A stretch of 64,000 nt of DNA, taken from Corinectria fuckeliana (taxonomy: Eukaryota > Ascomycota > Sordariomycetes > Hypocreales > Nectriaceae). The notes beneath the pieces were generated by a model. It was not told the origin of the DNA. It worked only from the letters and a program-made list of their open reading frames with translations, and did no database searches. How positions within the stretch are numbered: position 1 is the stretch's first letter; each line of letters begins with the position of its first letter. The position numbers and the translations under genes are program-made. The DNA lies in NCBI GenBank assembly GCA_019137255.1, contig WPDH01000070.1, positions 1 through 64,000 on the forward strand, read 5' to 3'. Below, one piece after another: positions 21,568 to 32,115 of this stretch.

Positions 21568-22449
21568 ATGTGGGCATCGAATCACAGGATGGAGGCGGCG
21601 GTTCACATTTGGCGTCATGGTTCGGGTACAGGATAGGCGGTTCCAGGTTATGGTTCAGATACATTGGCACGGCTTCCGAGTTCTGGTTGCGAACTCAATA
21701 GATAGGAGCACTGGTTGGCCTGGTTGGCGACGGCGGTAGCACTAATGACTGATGATGATAAAACGGGACACTCAACTCCCCACACACACTACTCTCCATG
21801 TCCACATCGTTAGTAGTATCCTTGTTCTGATGCTTGTCTTAAGCTACTGACTGACCTGAGAAAAAAGGGTGAAGCCATCGCCCTTGACAGAATGATCGGA
21901 ATTGAGTTATTCTGTCCCGAGGCGAACCCCGGGACAAAACGCCGCGTATCGCACTCCAGTTGTAGTCCCAACAAGCCTCGCAAAGACTTCCCATAGAGGC
22001 CTGGGACGCGCAGCCCGTCTTCCCCTGGCGGGTATACACGAGGCGGCCCAGGCTCTGAGATTTCTGATGTCATTTGCAAACGTCGAGTGACGCAGGGCCA
22101 TCACTGGCAGACCTCGGGGATCCCGGGGAAGGGCCGAGGTCAAGGTTGAAGCATACTCCGAATTTCCCACATGCGAAAGCTTGACCCGAAAGATCTTTGA
22201 GAGACTGTGCAGTCTCTCTGTGTGTAGCATGGAAACGCAGCGTTGAAAAGGGCGATGGCTTGAGGGGGGAAAGGAAGAGAGGGTTTGACGCGGCGAGAAT
22301 TTTCATAAGGATGACTGTGTTGTGATTACATAACCGACCCGCTGAGGTCCTAGCAAGTGGGTTCAAGACCTGAGCACCATGCACCAGTCTTGGTTCGAGA
22401 AAACACAGTAGACTCGCATAACCTCCCCCCAAAGGCATTCATCTTGACA
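21568..22449. other. Intergenic 3' region between convergent genes
   Basis: About 880 bp between the stops of the CCC1-like gene (plus) and the Zn2Cys6 gene (minus). No gene or clear repeat was seen. A tRNA-like B-box word near 22359 has no accompanying tRNA structure. Confidence 0.5.
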
Positions 22450-24462
22450 TTAAACCATCGTCGGATACGCTGCTGGGGTTCCTTCCGGCCCTGAAGACAT
22501 CTCAAATGGACAAAACACCACACTGCCAGACGCCTCATTCGGCTGCGCCATCAACGGGCCCTTCAGCTCCATCTTGGCCATCAGCCCTCTCACCTGCAGC
22601 ACTGGTCAGTCTGTGATGCGTACTTGATGCTGGCAAATACCTTGTCAACGGCCGAGGCATCAATCCCCGCCTTCTGCACTGCGTGCGCCATCTGGACAGC
22701 CAGCGACGCCGTCACCGTGTTCTGGTGGCCAATCGTCACCATCAAATCCATCAACGAACTCATGTTGGCTTCGCTCTGTCGATTCGCCGAGTCGAGGAAA
22801 TCCTCCAGAAACACAAACCCCGCCATGTACGCCGCAAACGCCACCATCGGGTTGCGGAACATGGCACTCACGTCTGCAAGCGTCGCCACGATGCTAAAGA
22901 TCTCGTGGGCAGCGGGGAGCAGTCTGACCTGAGTGACGGAAAGCATCTCCCTTGGACAGTCGTACTTCTTTGCCCTGGCAGCGCCGATGCGATGCAGGCA
23001 GATGGTCGCCGTATGCAGCTGGAGGTTGATCGTCACCGCGTCGCGATAGTTGCTGTTTTCGGGGTTGCGGAGGTTCTCCGGCAGGGTCACGAACGCAGTC
23101 GCCAGCGCATTGTTTAGATCCTGGTGGCGCTTCCAAAACACACTGCTCCGAACGTCGGCAGGATCGGCATCAGTGTGGTCCTGGTAGGTGTGGTCGAGAC
23201 ATTCGTGGAAAAGGTACGTGGCCACAATCTTGCACGCATAGGCCGAGCATCTGCTCTTTTCGTGGTTCACAGCTTGGGCCAAAGTGACCGAGGGCTCCTC
23301 GATGCAAACTTGGAAGGCCTCCTCGGAGGCGGGGAGCCGCGTTTGTATCTGTGCGCTGTTAGTGAAGCTCCAGACGGACTCGTCGCTCTCACCCGTCGAG
23401 AATCCATCAAACTTGGCCATCCCGTGGTGCTGCTGGTGTTTCTATCGCTGCAGAATATCGCCCACATGGTCCGCCTCCGCTCCTCCTGTTCGCACCAATC
23501 TTTGGGCGACGGCATAGTCGGGCCCATTCCTGCATCTCCGTCGAGCGAGTGCAAGCCTAGGATCTGGCTCAGGCGCACGCATCTAGAAGTGCTCATCGAC
23601 GAGCGAGAGAACCACAGCTGCTTCACCTCGAAATAGGACAGGAGCAGGAGGCACTGGACATGAGCAAGCGTGACGAAGCGATCACCGTCGCCCTACACCG
23701 TCAGCGAAATTCGACGGCGGCTGGATTCCACAAACCTTCATTTCGTCGGCATCGAAATAGTTGCGTGCCCGACGATAAAACGCATGCGCGAGGTGGCCGT
23801 AGTTTGGTGACAGGGTAGCAGCAATGGCCACGACGGCGTATTGAAGACACATCGGAGGCTGCATGTGCGGAGGAAGATAGAGCGAAGCGAGGTACCGAGA
23901 TGGATGAAGCATTGGCGTGTCATAGTGCAGGTTGGAAAAGTAAATGTTTGTCCTTGAGGTCTCAGCATGGAGTATTGAATGGAGTATTACATGGACTGTT
24001 GAAATGGAGTGCCTGTTGAACAAGCGACTTACAGTTCCTCGACGACAGACTGGGGGGGGAGTTGTTCGAAGCGCCCAGTCTCAATCAATTCTTCCTCAAA
24101 CGACGCTGGGGAATGTTTCGATGACGAAGACGCATTGCCCTGACTTTTTAATCTATGCTCCAAGTCCTCTAAGCGATAATTAGCACCATTTCCATCGCGT
24201 CGCAGAGTGATGGGATGATGGTCGGATGCGTCGGATTGCACCACGTACTCAATCGAGACTCCAACTCCTTCACCTTTGGCCTCGTCACAGTAATGACCGT
24301 TGGTTTCCGCGAAGTAGGATACTGGCACTTCCCTCCTAGTGAATTACACCGAGTACATCCCTCCTTCAGGCGGTCGCACTTCAATTTGCGACTCCGGCAT
24401 TGATGACAAGAGTAGGGCATTAGTAAGGGTTCATCCCCTGGCGGGCTCGAGTCCCCCGTCAT
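22450..24462 (-). CDS. Zn2Cys6 fungal transcription factor with Fungal_trans domain
   Basis: Six exons on the minus strand: 24462-24249, 24168-24033, 23952-23736, 23692-23393, 23348-22641 and 22593-22450. They join in frame to about 572 residues. The N-terminus has the binuclear zinc cluster CHQCRSRKLKCDRLKEGC followed by TRCNSLGGKC (spacing C2C6C6C2C6C), then a short coiled-coil linker (ELESRLKDLEHRL) created by the first splice. The middle homology region follows (YFSNLHYDTPMLHP, EERRRTMWAIFCSDRN, MDSRR|IQTRLPASEEAF), typical of Fungal_trans regulators. The last exon adds VRGLMAKMELKGPL to the end. A second in-frame Met at codon 15 (MPYSCHQC) could be the true start. It is a nuclear DNA-binding regulator; target genes are unknown, with the flanking transporter and cupredoxin as the obvious candidates. 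Confidence 0.87.
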
Positions 24463-25000
24463 CCTCGCAGAAGCCTCTAGATTGCGTCAAATATCTCTCG
24501 AGTCACTCAGGGAAGCTCCAGGAAGCCGGCGACGGGATATGATGCTTAGTTGGAGTTGTTTAATTGATGTTTGTGGAACTCCGATAATCTGGTGAGGAGG
24601 CTTATTCGTACCGTCGTAGCGGATCACATGCCCCACAATATGCAAGCCGCAGTAGCGCATGAATGCATGTTTCTACAAGGCTAGGATTGTCTCATTCCCT
24701 TTCGTGCTGATCTCTCTTCCTTTAATGAAGTTGGAGACTATGTTCTCAGTTAGCCTCAGCTTGCTCAATTGCAAACTAAACTGGCGCATTATTACGGAGT
24801 TGAACCACAATCTTGATCAATGCAAATAATATATTGCCGTGACAAAATAATACTCTGTACTATAAACTGTAAGGAATGTATTGAACCCGTTCAAACCCGC
24901 TAATAATGCAATACGACCGATACCATCATTTGTCTACCCATACATGTAAAGAAAGTGACCCTTCGCCCGCCCTAATAATTCTAGTAACCGGTTAAAGTGC
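24463..25000. other. Intergenic region
   Basis: Upstream of the Zn2Cys6 gene and downstream of the cupredoxin gene. The part from about 24780 to 24910 is AT-rich and likely 3' UTR/terminator sequence. No gene was seen. Confidence 0.5.
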
Positions 25001-25561
25001 TTAGAAGCCACCGTTGGGGTTGGGGTTGGCAATAACAGAACCACCCTGCTCATAGGGAGGAATGACGGAGACCTCGGTAAGGGCAGCAAGCTCCTTGAAG
25101 CGGCTCAGGCTAAAGTCCTGGTTGTCAAAGTTCTGGTTGATGACGCCAACCATGCCGCTCTGGCAATGGTTGCCCTTTTGCTGGGGACAGTAGTACCAGA
25201 TGGGCTTGCTGTTGTCCTCGATGACAATCTGGAAGACATTGTCGGCCTGGCCCTCGGGGGTGAAGAAGTTGAAGCCGGCGAAGAAGCCGGTGTCGTCGGC
25301 GAGGGGCTCGCAGGGCTCTCCGAAGCTGGACTGGGCGATGGAGTGGTTCATGGGGAGGAAGTGCCATTCGACAACCTCGCCAACCTGGGCGACAACGTTG
25401 TCGGGGTCGAAGCGGAGACCACCCAGGCCGGCGACAACCGAGTGGGTGACCCGGGAGTGCTCCGAAGTGCTGTCGGAGGTGTCGTACTCGGTGGGAGTGG
25501 GCACCGCGGAGACACTGGCGGCGAGGAGAAGGGCAGCGGAGATGGTCTTGAAGGAGAACAT
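25001..25561 (-). CDS. Secreted cupredoxin-like copper protein
   Basis: An intronless 186-residue protein. The first 19 residues (MFSFKTISAALLLAASVSA) are a clear signal peptide ending at an AxA-type site before VPTPTE. The rest is a single cupredoxin (plastocyanin-like) domain. The ligand set of a type-1 copper site is visible: His in PMNHSIAQ, then Cys in WYYCPQ, His in KGNHCQS and Met in GMVGV. Fungal relatives are small extracellular proteins, often annotated as serine-rich cupredoxin proteins, of uncertain role in redox or cell-wall processes. An extra Cys pair (GEPCEPL, NHCQ) may form a disulfide. A TATA box lies 130 bp upstream. No GPI signal was seen at the C-terminus (NPNPNGGF), so it is probably released. 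Confidence 0.92.
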   Translation of the reverse strand: MFSFKTISAALLLAASVSAVPTPTEYDTSDSTSEHSRVTHSVVAGLGGLRFDPDNVVAQVGEVVEWHFLPMNHSIAQSSFGEPCEPLADDTGFFAGFNFFTPEGQADNVFQIVIEDNSKPIWYYCPQQKGNHCQSGMVGVINQNFDNQDFSLSRFKELAALTEVSVIPPYEQGGSVIANPNPNGGF

Positions 25562-25690
25562 TGTGAGGACGTACGAGTTGAGCTAAAGTGAAGCTAGAAA
25601 GTGTAAGAGGCTTGAAGCTGTAAGAAGCTGTTGATGTGATTGTTGCTGTGAGTTTGATGATGATTCCCTTTGAGCCGACTTGGCATCCCA

Positions 25691-25697
25691 TTATATA
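25691..25697 (-). promoter_or_regulatory. TATA box of the cupredoxin gene
   Basis: On the minus strand the sequence reads GGGTATATAATGG, with TATATAA about 130 bp upstream of the ATG at 25561. This is the normal distance for a highly expressed fungal secreted-protein gene. Confidence 0.6.
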
Positions 25698-27072
25698 CCC
25701 GATTCCCTTTCCATCGAAGCGAGGCCTACAACTCCCGTTTCTCAGCCTCCGGAGTGCAATCATCCCGGATACTTAGTCTTCCGTGCTCATCTAGTCAGGC
25801 CCTAAGCAGCCACGAACTAGAACGTGTCGAATCGAGCTTCTCCAGCTCAAGTCAGCAACACCGCCTCGCAACCCTGGAGCTCTGTAACTGGACCGTCGGC
25901 TCGGGAGCTTACTTTGTGGAAGAGCTTTGGTGGCCGTCAGCGTGGCTAGGGCTAGCCTCTAGATGCTGCGCCCCGGAATTGCTGGGCGTGGACAACCAGA
26001 TCTCTAAATCTGGGGAACTGCGACCGGGCGGCCGACCGTTGTGTCTTGAATCAGTCTAGAGCGGCTTATTTTGGGATCCGTCATCCCGACTTCCGTATGA
26101 TGTCCCAACCACGAGGTGCTGCCGCGTCACAGGCGCACCTTGTTAATGTTGTGTGATATTGCTACCACACAAAGTACGCTGCGTTGTCGGTTATTTTTGC
26201 CTGCACTTCACAGTAGGCTGATGAAGATTTGTGCTGCAGTTGCGACGTAATCATCCATGATCAAAGGGACTAGAACACCAAGCTAGGCTTCTCTCACCTC
26301 CACCACGATGCCCAACAGAAGCACTCGACGGCTCGTATATACCCGACATCTGCCGAACAGTTTCTAGACTCATAAAACGCCATCATCTCAGGTAATGACT
26401 TATTTCTAAACACCGTCCAGAAAGCACCGCGGCCGCCTTATCCGGGATCATCTGAAGCCATATCTCCGTGGCCAATGCCAAAAGATTGTGACACTGACTA
26501 TTCTTCCGCTGATCCGCCCCCAACCGGACTGTTTCCGATGAAATGTAATCAGGCAGAGATGACGAAGCTCAAGCATTGCACATCACAAACACATGCATGC
26601 ACTGCTGAGAATAGAACTCGTCGGCTCACTTTGGGCCGCAGTCCAAAGTGCAATCCTTCGTTAGTTGAATTAAAAAAAGGCTGCTGATAAGCTGATGGCG
26701 ATGCCGGGGTGCCATCTGCCTTGGAGAATGCCCGTCACCCCAGTCCCAGCTTGCAAATTGCCACTTTGCTTCGGCGAGCCGCTGTCATCCCAGCTGACCT
26801 CGGAACGGTCCACTGAGCTGCAAAGGAACATATGCATGCTGTTAGTCCGGATCCTGCGAATTTGGACCATGCTCCCGTATAAGCTTGAACTAAATCATAC
26901 AGCCAGCGTGGCTTAGCCTTCTGTTAACACGTCGGGCACCAGGCTTACACAGCGTCATTGAACTATCTTGGGGGGACTTTTGTTATTAGACCTCCTTCAT
27001 GTGTCGGGCCTTCGAAGTTATCTTAGGCGTAAATTATGATTTCTTGGTTACATAGCGGTTGAGCACACCGAA

Positions 27073-27122
27073 ATGGAAAAGGAACTTCGGCAGCTTTGGC
27101 TTGTTCTGTGTTCCTTTTCCAT
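27073..27122. repeat. 13-bp perfect inverted repeat (24-nt loop)
   Basis: ATGGAAAAGGAAC at 27073-27085 is exactly reverse-complemented at 27110-27122. Arms of 13 bp with a 24-nt loop could form a stable hairpin in DNA or RNA. No flanking target-site duplication was obvious. Confidence 0.7.
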
Positions 27123-27589
27123 GTGACCATAGTGGTTTTATAGGTCAGGATTTTGTCAACACAAACTTGCTCTACATTTAAAGCTATCTCCACATGCCCC
27201 GATACTTGGTTTGATTCCCCAGACTCCTAAACCATATACCAGCTTCATTAGAGGTTGGATATGTTTGATGAAGACTACAGTGTTCAAAAGGTAAATGATA
27301 TCATCTTAACAGGAATATCTGACGATAATAGTGCTCTAGTGGGAACGTTCCAATTTAACAGCTTAGTATATTCTCATCTAGGTTCATGCTACTCTCGGAC
27401 AACGGCCCCATGTGCTCATTCCCGTTTGTTATACGTCTGTTGATTGACTTGGATTTACGCCTTTCATTCCTTGCTATGCCCACCAGCTCCTGACTGTCTC
27501 CATTCCTATCTGACCAGCTCTAACCTTTATCCATTTCGTATGAATGACGAAACAGAAAACAAAAAATAGGAAACTACGCTTGCAGGAGC

Positions 27590-27621
27590 AAGTCCCTCGA
27601 TTAACAAAGTCCCTCGATTAA
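27590..27621. repeat. Two tandem copies of AAGTCCCTCGATTAA
   Basis: The 15-bp word occurs twice, nearly head to tail, separated by one or two bases, in the intergenic AT-rich stretch. It looks like a simple local duplication. Confidence 0.6.
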
Positions 27622-27837
27622 AGTAACGTATAAAGAATATGTTTCGCGTGGCCTTCTCTTTTCACAGCATATCTTGTCGACTTAGAAGAATCAGTAAGAC
27701 CATGACAAATAAATCATCACTTCCATATAGGTCTATAAAATACAAGGCCGCAGCCAGTAATATACATAATCATCTTGTCAAATTCCTTCTCGTCATCCTA
27801 CATCAGTGTTACAGGTCATCCATCGTATAGCTCACAT

Positions 27838-29157
27838 CTAAAACGCAAATTGCTTGCCATCTTCGTTTCCTTGCTCCTCCTCCTCCATCTCCTGCTGTTC
27901 TTCCAGCTCTTGCTGTGTCTGGATACCCTGCTGCTTGAACGAGTACGTGGTATAGTTGACGAGCTCGTACAATCGGTTGTCCAGAGTATTGTCGTAGGGG
28001 GGCAGTTCGGTCATGGCCATGACAAAGCGACCCTGTGCGCCCCAAGCGCATCCGTGCAGCTGCTCTTGGATCTGCACAAGCAAGGCTTGGATGTCTGTGT
28101 CCGAATAAAGCCCAACCGATCTCATCTCCTCCATCGTCTCAACGGCGGACACAAGGTCGCCGAAACGGTTCCAGTGGACTTGAGCGAGCTTGTGGAACAA
28201 AGGCGTAGAGATGCCAAGCACATAAGAGGGGAGACCAAGCGATTTGACGCGAGGGAGAATGTTGAATATGAGGGGGGACGGCTGGGCAAAGGCCGTGTCG
28301 AGAAGGCCAAGACCGGTTGCGAGGTAGTGAGGGTAAAGGGGTCCGTGAACGTCCATGATCAGGGTGGGCTCATTGCTGACGGGCGGCTCGGGCTTTTCGG
28401 TGGCCTCCTTTTCTTCTCCCTTCTTGGCTTTCCGCCCTCGTTTCGGTTTCACTTGAGCGGCCTGGGAAATGCCGAGCTTTTCCGGCAGCGAAAAGACTTC
28501 TCTCTCCATGACCTGCCACAGCTCAAGGTCGGACCGACAGGCCGCCATTAATGCGTCAACCCTCTCCTTCTCCTGGTTGCGGATCTTGCTGTATCGCTTC
28601 CACTCGGCCATTTGCTTGGCCTCTGCCTCGTCCAACCCAATCATGTCGTTGAGCCTTGGGCGTTTTGGCGCCAGCTCAAACTTGCCGAGGGCCACTTCCG
28701 CAGCGTTCCGGAGAGACTGGGGGTAGCGCTGCAGAAACTGATCGCTAAACTCGCTGCCGCGGGCTTGGTCGACGATGGAGCTCGCCATCGGCTGACCATT
28801 GAATCCCTCGGCCGCGCTGGTCAACCTCTCGGTCGCCCGAGTATCGGCAAACTCGGGACGTTTCTTTGGCTTGGGCATACGGCCTTGGGCAATCTCATCA
28901 AAGATTCCCTTGAAGATGTCCACCTCACTGGGAGTAATGGTTGAAGGCTTTGCCTCCGCGGCGAGGGTAGACTCATGGCCCTTTGCATGCTCTTCGTTGT
29001 CCCATTCAAACGGAATTGACTTGTCGTTGCTGGTGACGGAGTCCTTTGGCCGGGTGGCCAAGGTGGCTCTCTGAACGAGGAGGAATGAAGCGGGACGTCT
29101 ACAAGCCCGCTGTAGAGTCCGCGTCTGGTAGAGAAATGGAAGAAAATTGGGAGGCAT
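27838..29157 (-). CDS. Mitochondrial Mtf2-like protein
   Basis: A single exon. The frame is open from an ATG at 29274, but the Met at 29157 begins MPPNFLPFLYQTRTLQRACRRPASFLLVQRAT-type sequence, an Arg-rich amphipathic mitochondrial presequence. I therefore prefer the 439-residue form; the longer one would be 478. The C-terminal half (from about ERLTSAAE, with SLRNAAEVALGKFELAPKR, LMAACRSDLELWQVMEREVFSLP and LYPHYLATGLGLLDTAF) matches the pattern of the Mtf2 C-terminal domain. In yeast Mtf2/Nam1 is linked to mitochondrial mRNA processing and translation coupled to transcription. A Lys/Glu-rich spacer (KPKRGRKAKKGEEKEA) splits the domain and the tail is acidic (EEQQEMEEEEQ). It is divergently paired with CMR1. 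Confidence 0.8.
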   Translation of the reverse strand: MPPNFLPFLYQTRTLQRACRRPASFLLVQRATLATRPKDSVTSNDKSIPFEWDNEEHAKGHESTLAAEAKPSTITPSEVDIFKGIFDEIAQGRMPKPKKRPEFADTRATERLTSAAEGFNGQPMASSIVDQARGSEFSDQFLQRYPQSLRNAAEVALGKFELAPKRPRLNDMIGLDEAEAKQMAEWKRYSKIRNQEKERVDALMAACRSDLELWQVMEREVFSLPEKLGISQAAQVKPKRGRKAKKGEEKEATEKPEPPVSNEPTLIMDVHGPLYPHYLATGLGLLDTAFAQPSPLIFNILPRVKSLGLPSYVLGISTPLFHKLAQVHWNRFGDLVSAVETMEEMRSVGLYSDTDIQALLVQIQEQLHGCAWGAQGRFVMAMTELPPYDNTLDNRLYELVNYTTYSFKQQGIQTQQELEEQQEMEEEEQGNEDGKQFAF

Positions 29158-29434
29158 CGTTACCAGTGCAGTCGAGCAGTCTGGGATCTGTTGGCTTGAA
29201 AATTGAACCAAAGTGGATGTGCAGTGGGCTAAACTTCGGAAGTGATTCGGTCGTCGCGCGTGACTTCGCGCCAAAGCAGTCGCGCTCCCGCGCCGCGCAT
29301 CTCACCCTTGCCACTGTCACGGTTTCTGCCTCCTGTTCGCGCACGTCGCAGTCACGTCGTCTTGTTCAATCCGCCAGTCTGGGCACTTGTAATTCGGGCA
29401 TCCGAGCCTTGATTATTCTTCTTTCCTCGAGTCA
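29158..29434. promoter_or_regulatory. Shared promoter of Mtf2-like gene and CMR1 with E2F/MBF-like site
   Basis: A 277-bp divergent intergenic region. TTCGCGCCAAA at 29265-29275 reads TTTGGCGCGAA on the other strand, a strong E2F-type match and close to the fungal MBF core. Several other CGCG words (GTCGCGCGTGAC, CCCGCGCCGCGC) lie next to it. Confidence 0.45.
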
Positions 29435-31025
29435 ATGTCGCCCCCGATTGATGTCGCGCCTATGAGCGCTTTCGAGCGCCGGAGACAAGAAAACATTGCG
29501 CTAAACCAAGCGCTATTGAACAATGCTGCAGAAACGGCAAAAAGGATCACTCCCAAGACACCAGTGAAACCAACTCCAGCAAAGGCCAAGACGAGTCGAA
29601 GCTCCGTAAAGAAAGAGTCTGCTCGACCCACGCGAATGAGCTCGAGACTAGCCGGTCTCGACGCCGACAACCAGACACTCAAGCGCAAGATGGACGTCGA
29701 AGCAGAAACTGCGGCCGAGGTCGCAAGATCGAAGAAGCTCAGGGTTAATGGAGACTTCAACCTTGGCGACATCGCTGTCGACGGCAAAAAGTGGGAAGCC
29801 GGCGTCGGAGGGCTTAAGGGTCTCGTCCGAGGCGCGCAGCCTGGAGTCCGAACATTTACTGAAGACGATGTCAAAGAGACGACCAGGAAGGAGCTCAAAG
29901 AATTGCGACTGCGCATGAGCAGTTTGCAGTTGTATCCACACTGGATACCGAATAGTAAGTTATCCAAGCACTTCCTGCGGCAACGCTCTAACAGCATCAG
30001 ACATAAAAATAACACCGCAACGAGCGTATGCGCTCGGCTTTCATCCTACAGAAGACAAGGCGATTGTTTTTGCGGGCGACAAGGAGGGTGCCGTAGGTGT
30101 CTTTGATGCCTCGCAAACAGCACCCGAAGTAGACGACGACGACGACGACACCGACGTGCCAAATCCTAGTATTTCAGCGTTCAAGACGCATAGCCGGACG
30201 ATCACCTCGTTCGTGTTTCCTCAGCACGACCATAACATCGTCTACACCTCATCATACGACTCTTCCATCAGGAAAATGGACATTGAGAAGGAAACCGCTG
30301 TCCAGGTGTTTGCACCATCCGACATCAACGACGACATGCCCATATCGGCAATGGACATGGCTGATTCGGAACCAAACCTTCTCTTCTTCTCGACTCTCGA
30401 TGGTGGAGTCGGTCGTTATGATTTGAGGACACGCGATGACGCCGAAATTTGGATCCTGTCGGCGCAAAAAATCGGAGGATTTTCGCTGCATCCCCTCCAG
30501 CCGCATCTCATTGCGACAGCATCACTAGACCGGACGCTGAAGATATGGGATGTTCGAAAAATTACTGGAAAAGGGGACCTGATGCACCCTGTGCTCCTCG
30601 GCGAACACAACTCGCGGCTGTCCGTGTCACATGCATCATGGAGCCCGGGCGGGCACATTGCAACGTCATCTTACGACGATACGGTGAAAATTTACGACTT
30701 TTCTGATGCGAGTACCTGGAAAGCAGGACAGAATATCAGCACCGATGCCATGGAACCGGCGCACAATGTGCGCCACAACAACCAAACTGGGCGCTGGGTA
30801 ACAATACTCAAGCCCCAGTGGCAGAAACGACCGAACGATGGTATCCAAAAGTTTGTCATTGGTAATATGAACCGATTTGTCGATGTTTTTGCGTCCGACG
30901 GAAGCCAGCTCGCGCAGCTAGATGGCGAGGGAATCTCGGCGGTGCCTGCTGTCGCACACTTCCACCCAACAATGGACTGGGTTGCAGGGGCAACAGGCAG
31001 CGGAAAGTTGTGCTTGTGGCAATGA
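29435..31025 (+). CDS. CMR1: WD40 DNA damage-binding protein Cmr1
   Basis: Two exons, 29435-29954 and 30001-31025, with a GTAAGT..ATCAG intron of 46 nt, encode 514 residues. The N-terminal about 170 residues are basic with the conserved MSAFERRRQENIALNQALL and PTRMSSRLAGLDAD motifs of the Cmr1/WDR76 family. The splice joins LYPHWIPN to NIKITPQRAYALGFHPTEDKA, and WD repeats follow to the end (FDASQ, SSYDSSIRKMDIE, LDRTLKIWDVRK, SYDDTVKIYDF, GSGKLCLWQ). An acidic Asp run (EVDDDDDDTDV) interrupts an early repeat. Yeast Cmr1 binds damaged DNA and gathers in an intranuclear quality-control site under replication stress. Promoter is shared with the Mtf2-like gene. Confidence 0.93.
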
Positions 31026-32115
31026 TGCAAAAGTTGACGAAAGGCGGGTGAGTATATATGTATAATTTTGTGGCACATTTGCAGTTTCGGAGTTGGTGGC
31101 TTGTTACGCACGGTTGGATGTACTTGGTTGATTCATGTTGAACGATTGGACAAAGAGTCCGGAGATTTGTTGCCTCGAGCAAACAAGGCATGGCGGCGAC
31201 GGCTGGGACTACTGGTGTGGTTTTAGAGATGCATAATCCTGGAATACTTTGTACAAACTAATGCTACGGTGGTTCTGCCCGACTCGCGAGGTGATCATCG
31301 ACGAACCAACTTGCCAACACACAACCACGTGCATCCAACACAGCTAGACGCCCCGTCTCCGGCAGTCGCGGGATCAAATCGATCACCTCGACAACTAAGC
31401 CATCCGAAGCTACCGCCGTCACCCTTATCGTCGTCCTCTGACCTGCGACACCCATTACATGTGATCCATCCGTGGAGGCAGACAGGCCCCGCTGGCGTCA
31501 TTGTTTATCGATTAACAGCCTGCCAATCACTGGCGTCCGCTGCTCCACAGCCCAAACGGTTAAGCTCCACTGCGACGCCCCCTACAGGCTCCGGGGACCC
31601 CGCTGCACGCGCTGGGAGTACCTAGGCATCAGGCTAGGCTACCTAGGAAACATCCGCTGCACGCCGTCGCAGTGCGTTTGACCTCCGTGACCTCCACCAT
31701 CACTATCTATCGCCAAACCCGGGAACGTTACCTCGTCCAACAGCTGGTCGGTCTCTCGTCCTCGCTCTCTCGTGGACTCGTCAACATCGAGGGCCCTTCA
31801 ACCTCGCTCCGCCTGTGCCACATCTCCATCGGGAGAGAGCTTACCAGGATCCACCCGGGACGGCTCCATGTCCAACTTTACGACACCTTGACGATAGCTT
31901 GTTGTCTTTGCGATTGCTTCATCGCAAACCGTACCGAATCCGGGTCCTCTGTGCCGCGCACCTTTCATCCCCGAGATAGTTGTCCTCACGGCGACGTCCA
32001 CGACTCCGATAAACCGTGTCCGTTGGTTCCCGGCACCTTTCGTTTCCGATACCATCCGCCGCGCCTCGACATCCCACACTATCGTCACCTCCCGCCCGAT
32101 CCTCTTGCAGCAACC
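31026..32115 (+). promoter_or_regulatory. Upstream region and probable 5' leader of ATG26, with one uORF
   Basis: About 1.1 kb without a gene. The frame of the downstream protein is open back to 31672 but has no in-frame ATG. A short upstream ORF of seven codons, ATG at 31868 to TGA at 31891, lies 225 bp before the main ATG, and no other ATG lies between them. C/T-rich and palindromic CCTAGG words occur near 31620-31650. Confidence 0.45.

Larger units (their letters stand above)
25700..27837. other. Gene-poor intergenic region
   Basis: About 2.1 kb with only short unsupported frames. It holds a strong inverted repeat (27073-27122) and a direct repeat of AAGTCCCTCGATTAA (two copies from about 27590 to 27621). 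The composition drifts AT-rich toward 27840, the 3' flank of the Mtf2-like gene. Confidence 0.5.

Noticed and set aside
22359..22370. tRNA B-box-like word GGGTTCAAGACC
   Set aside because: No A box, acceptor stem or cloverleaf could be drawn around it.
18275..25561. Secondary-metabolite biosynthetic cluster
   Set aside because: An acyl-CoA ligase and a Zn2Cys6 factor are present but there is no PKS, NRPS, terpene cyclase, P450 or dedicated exporter.
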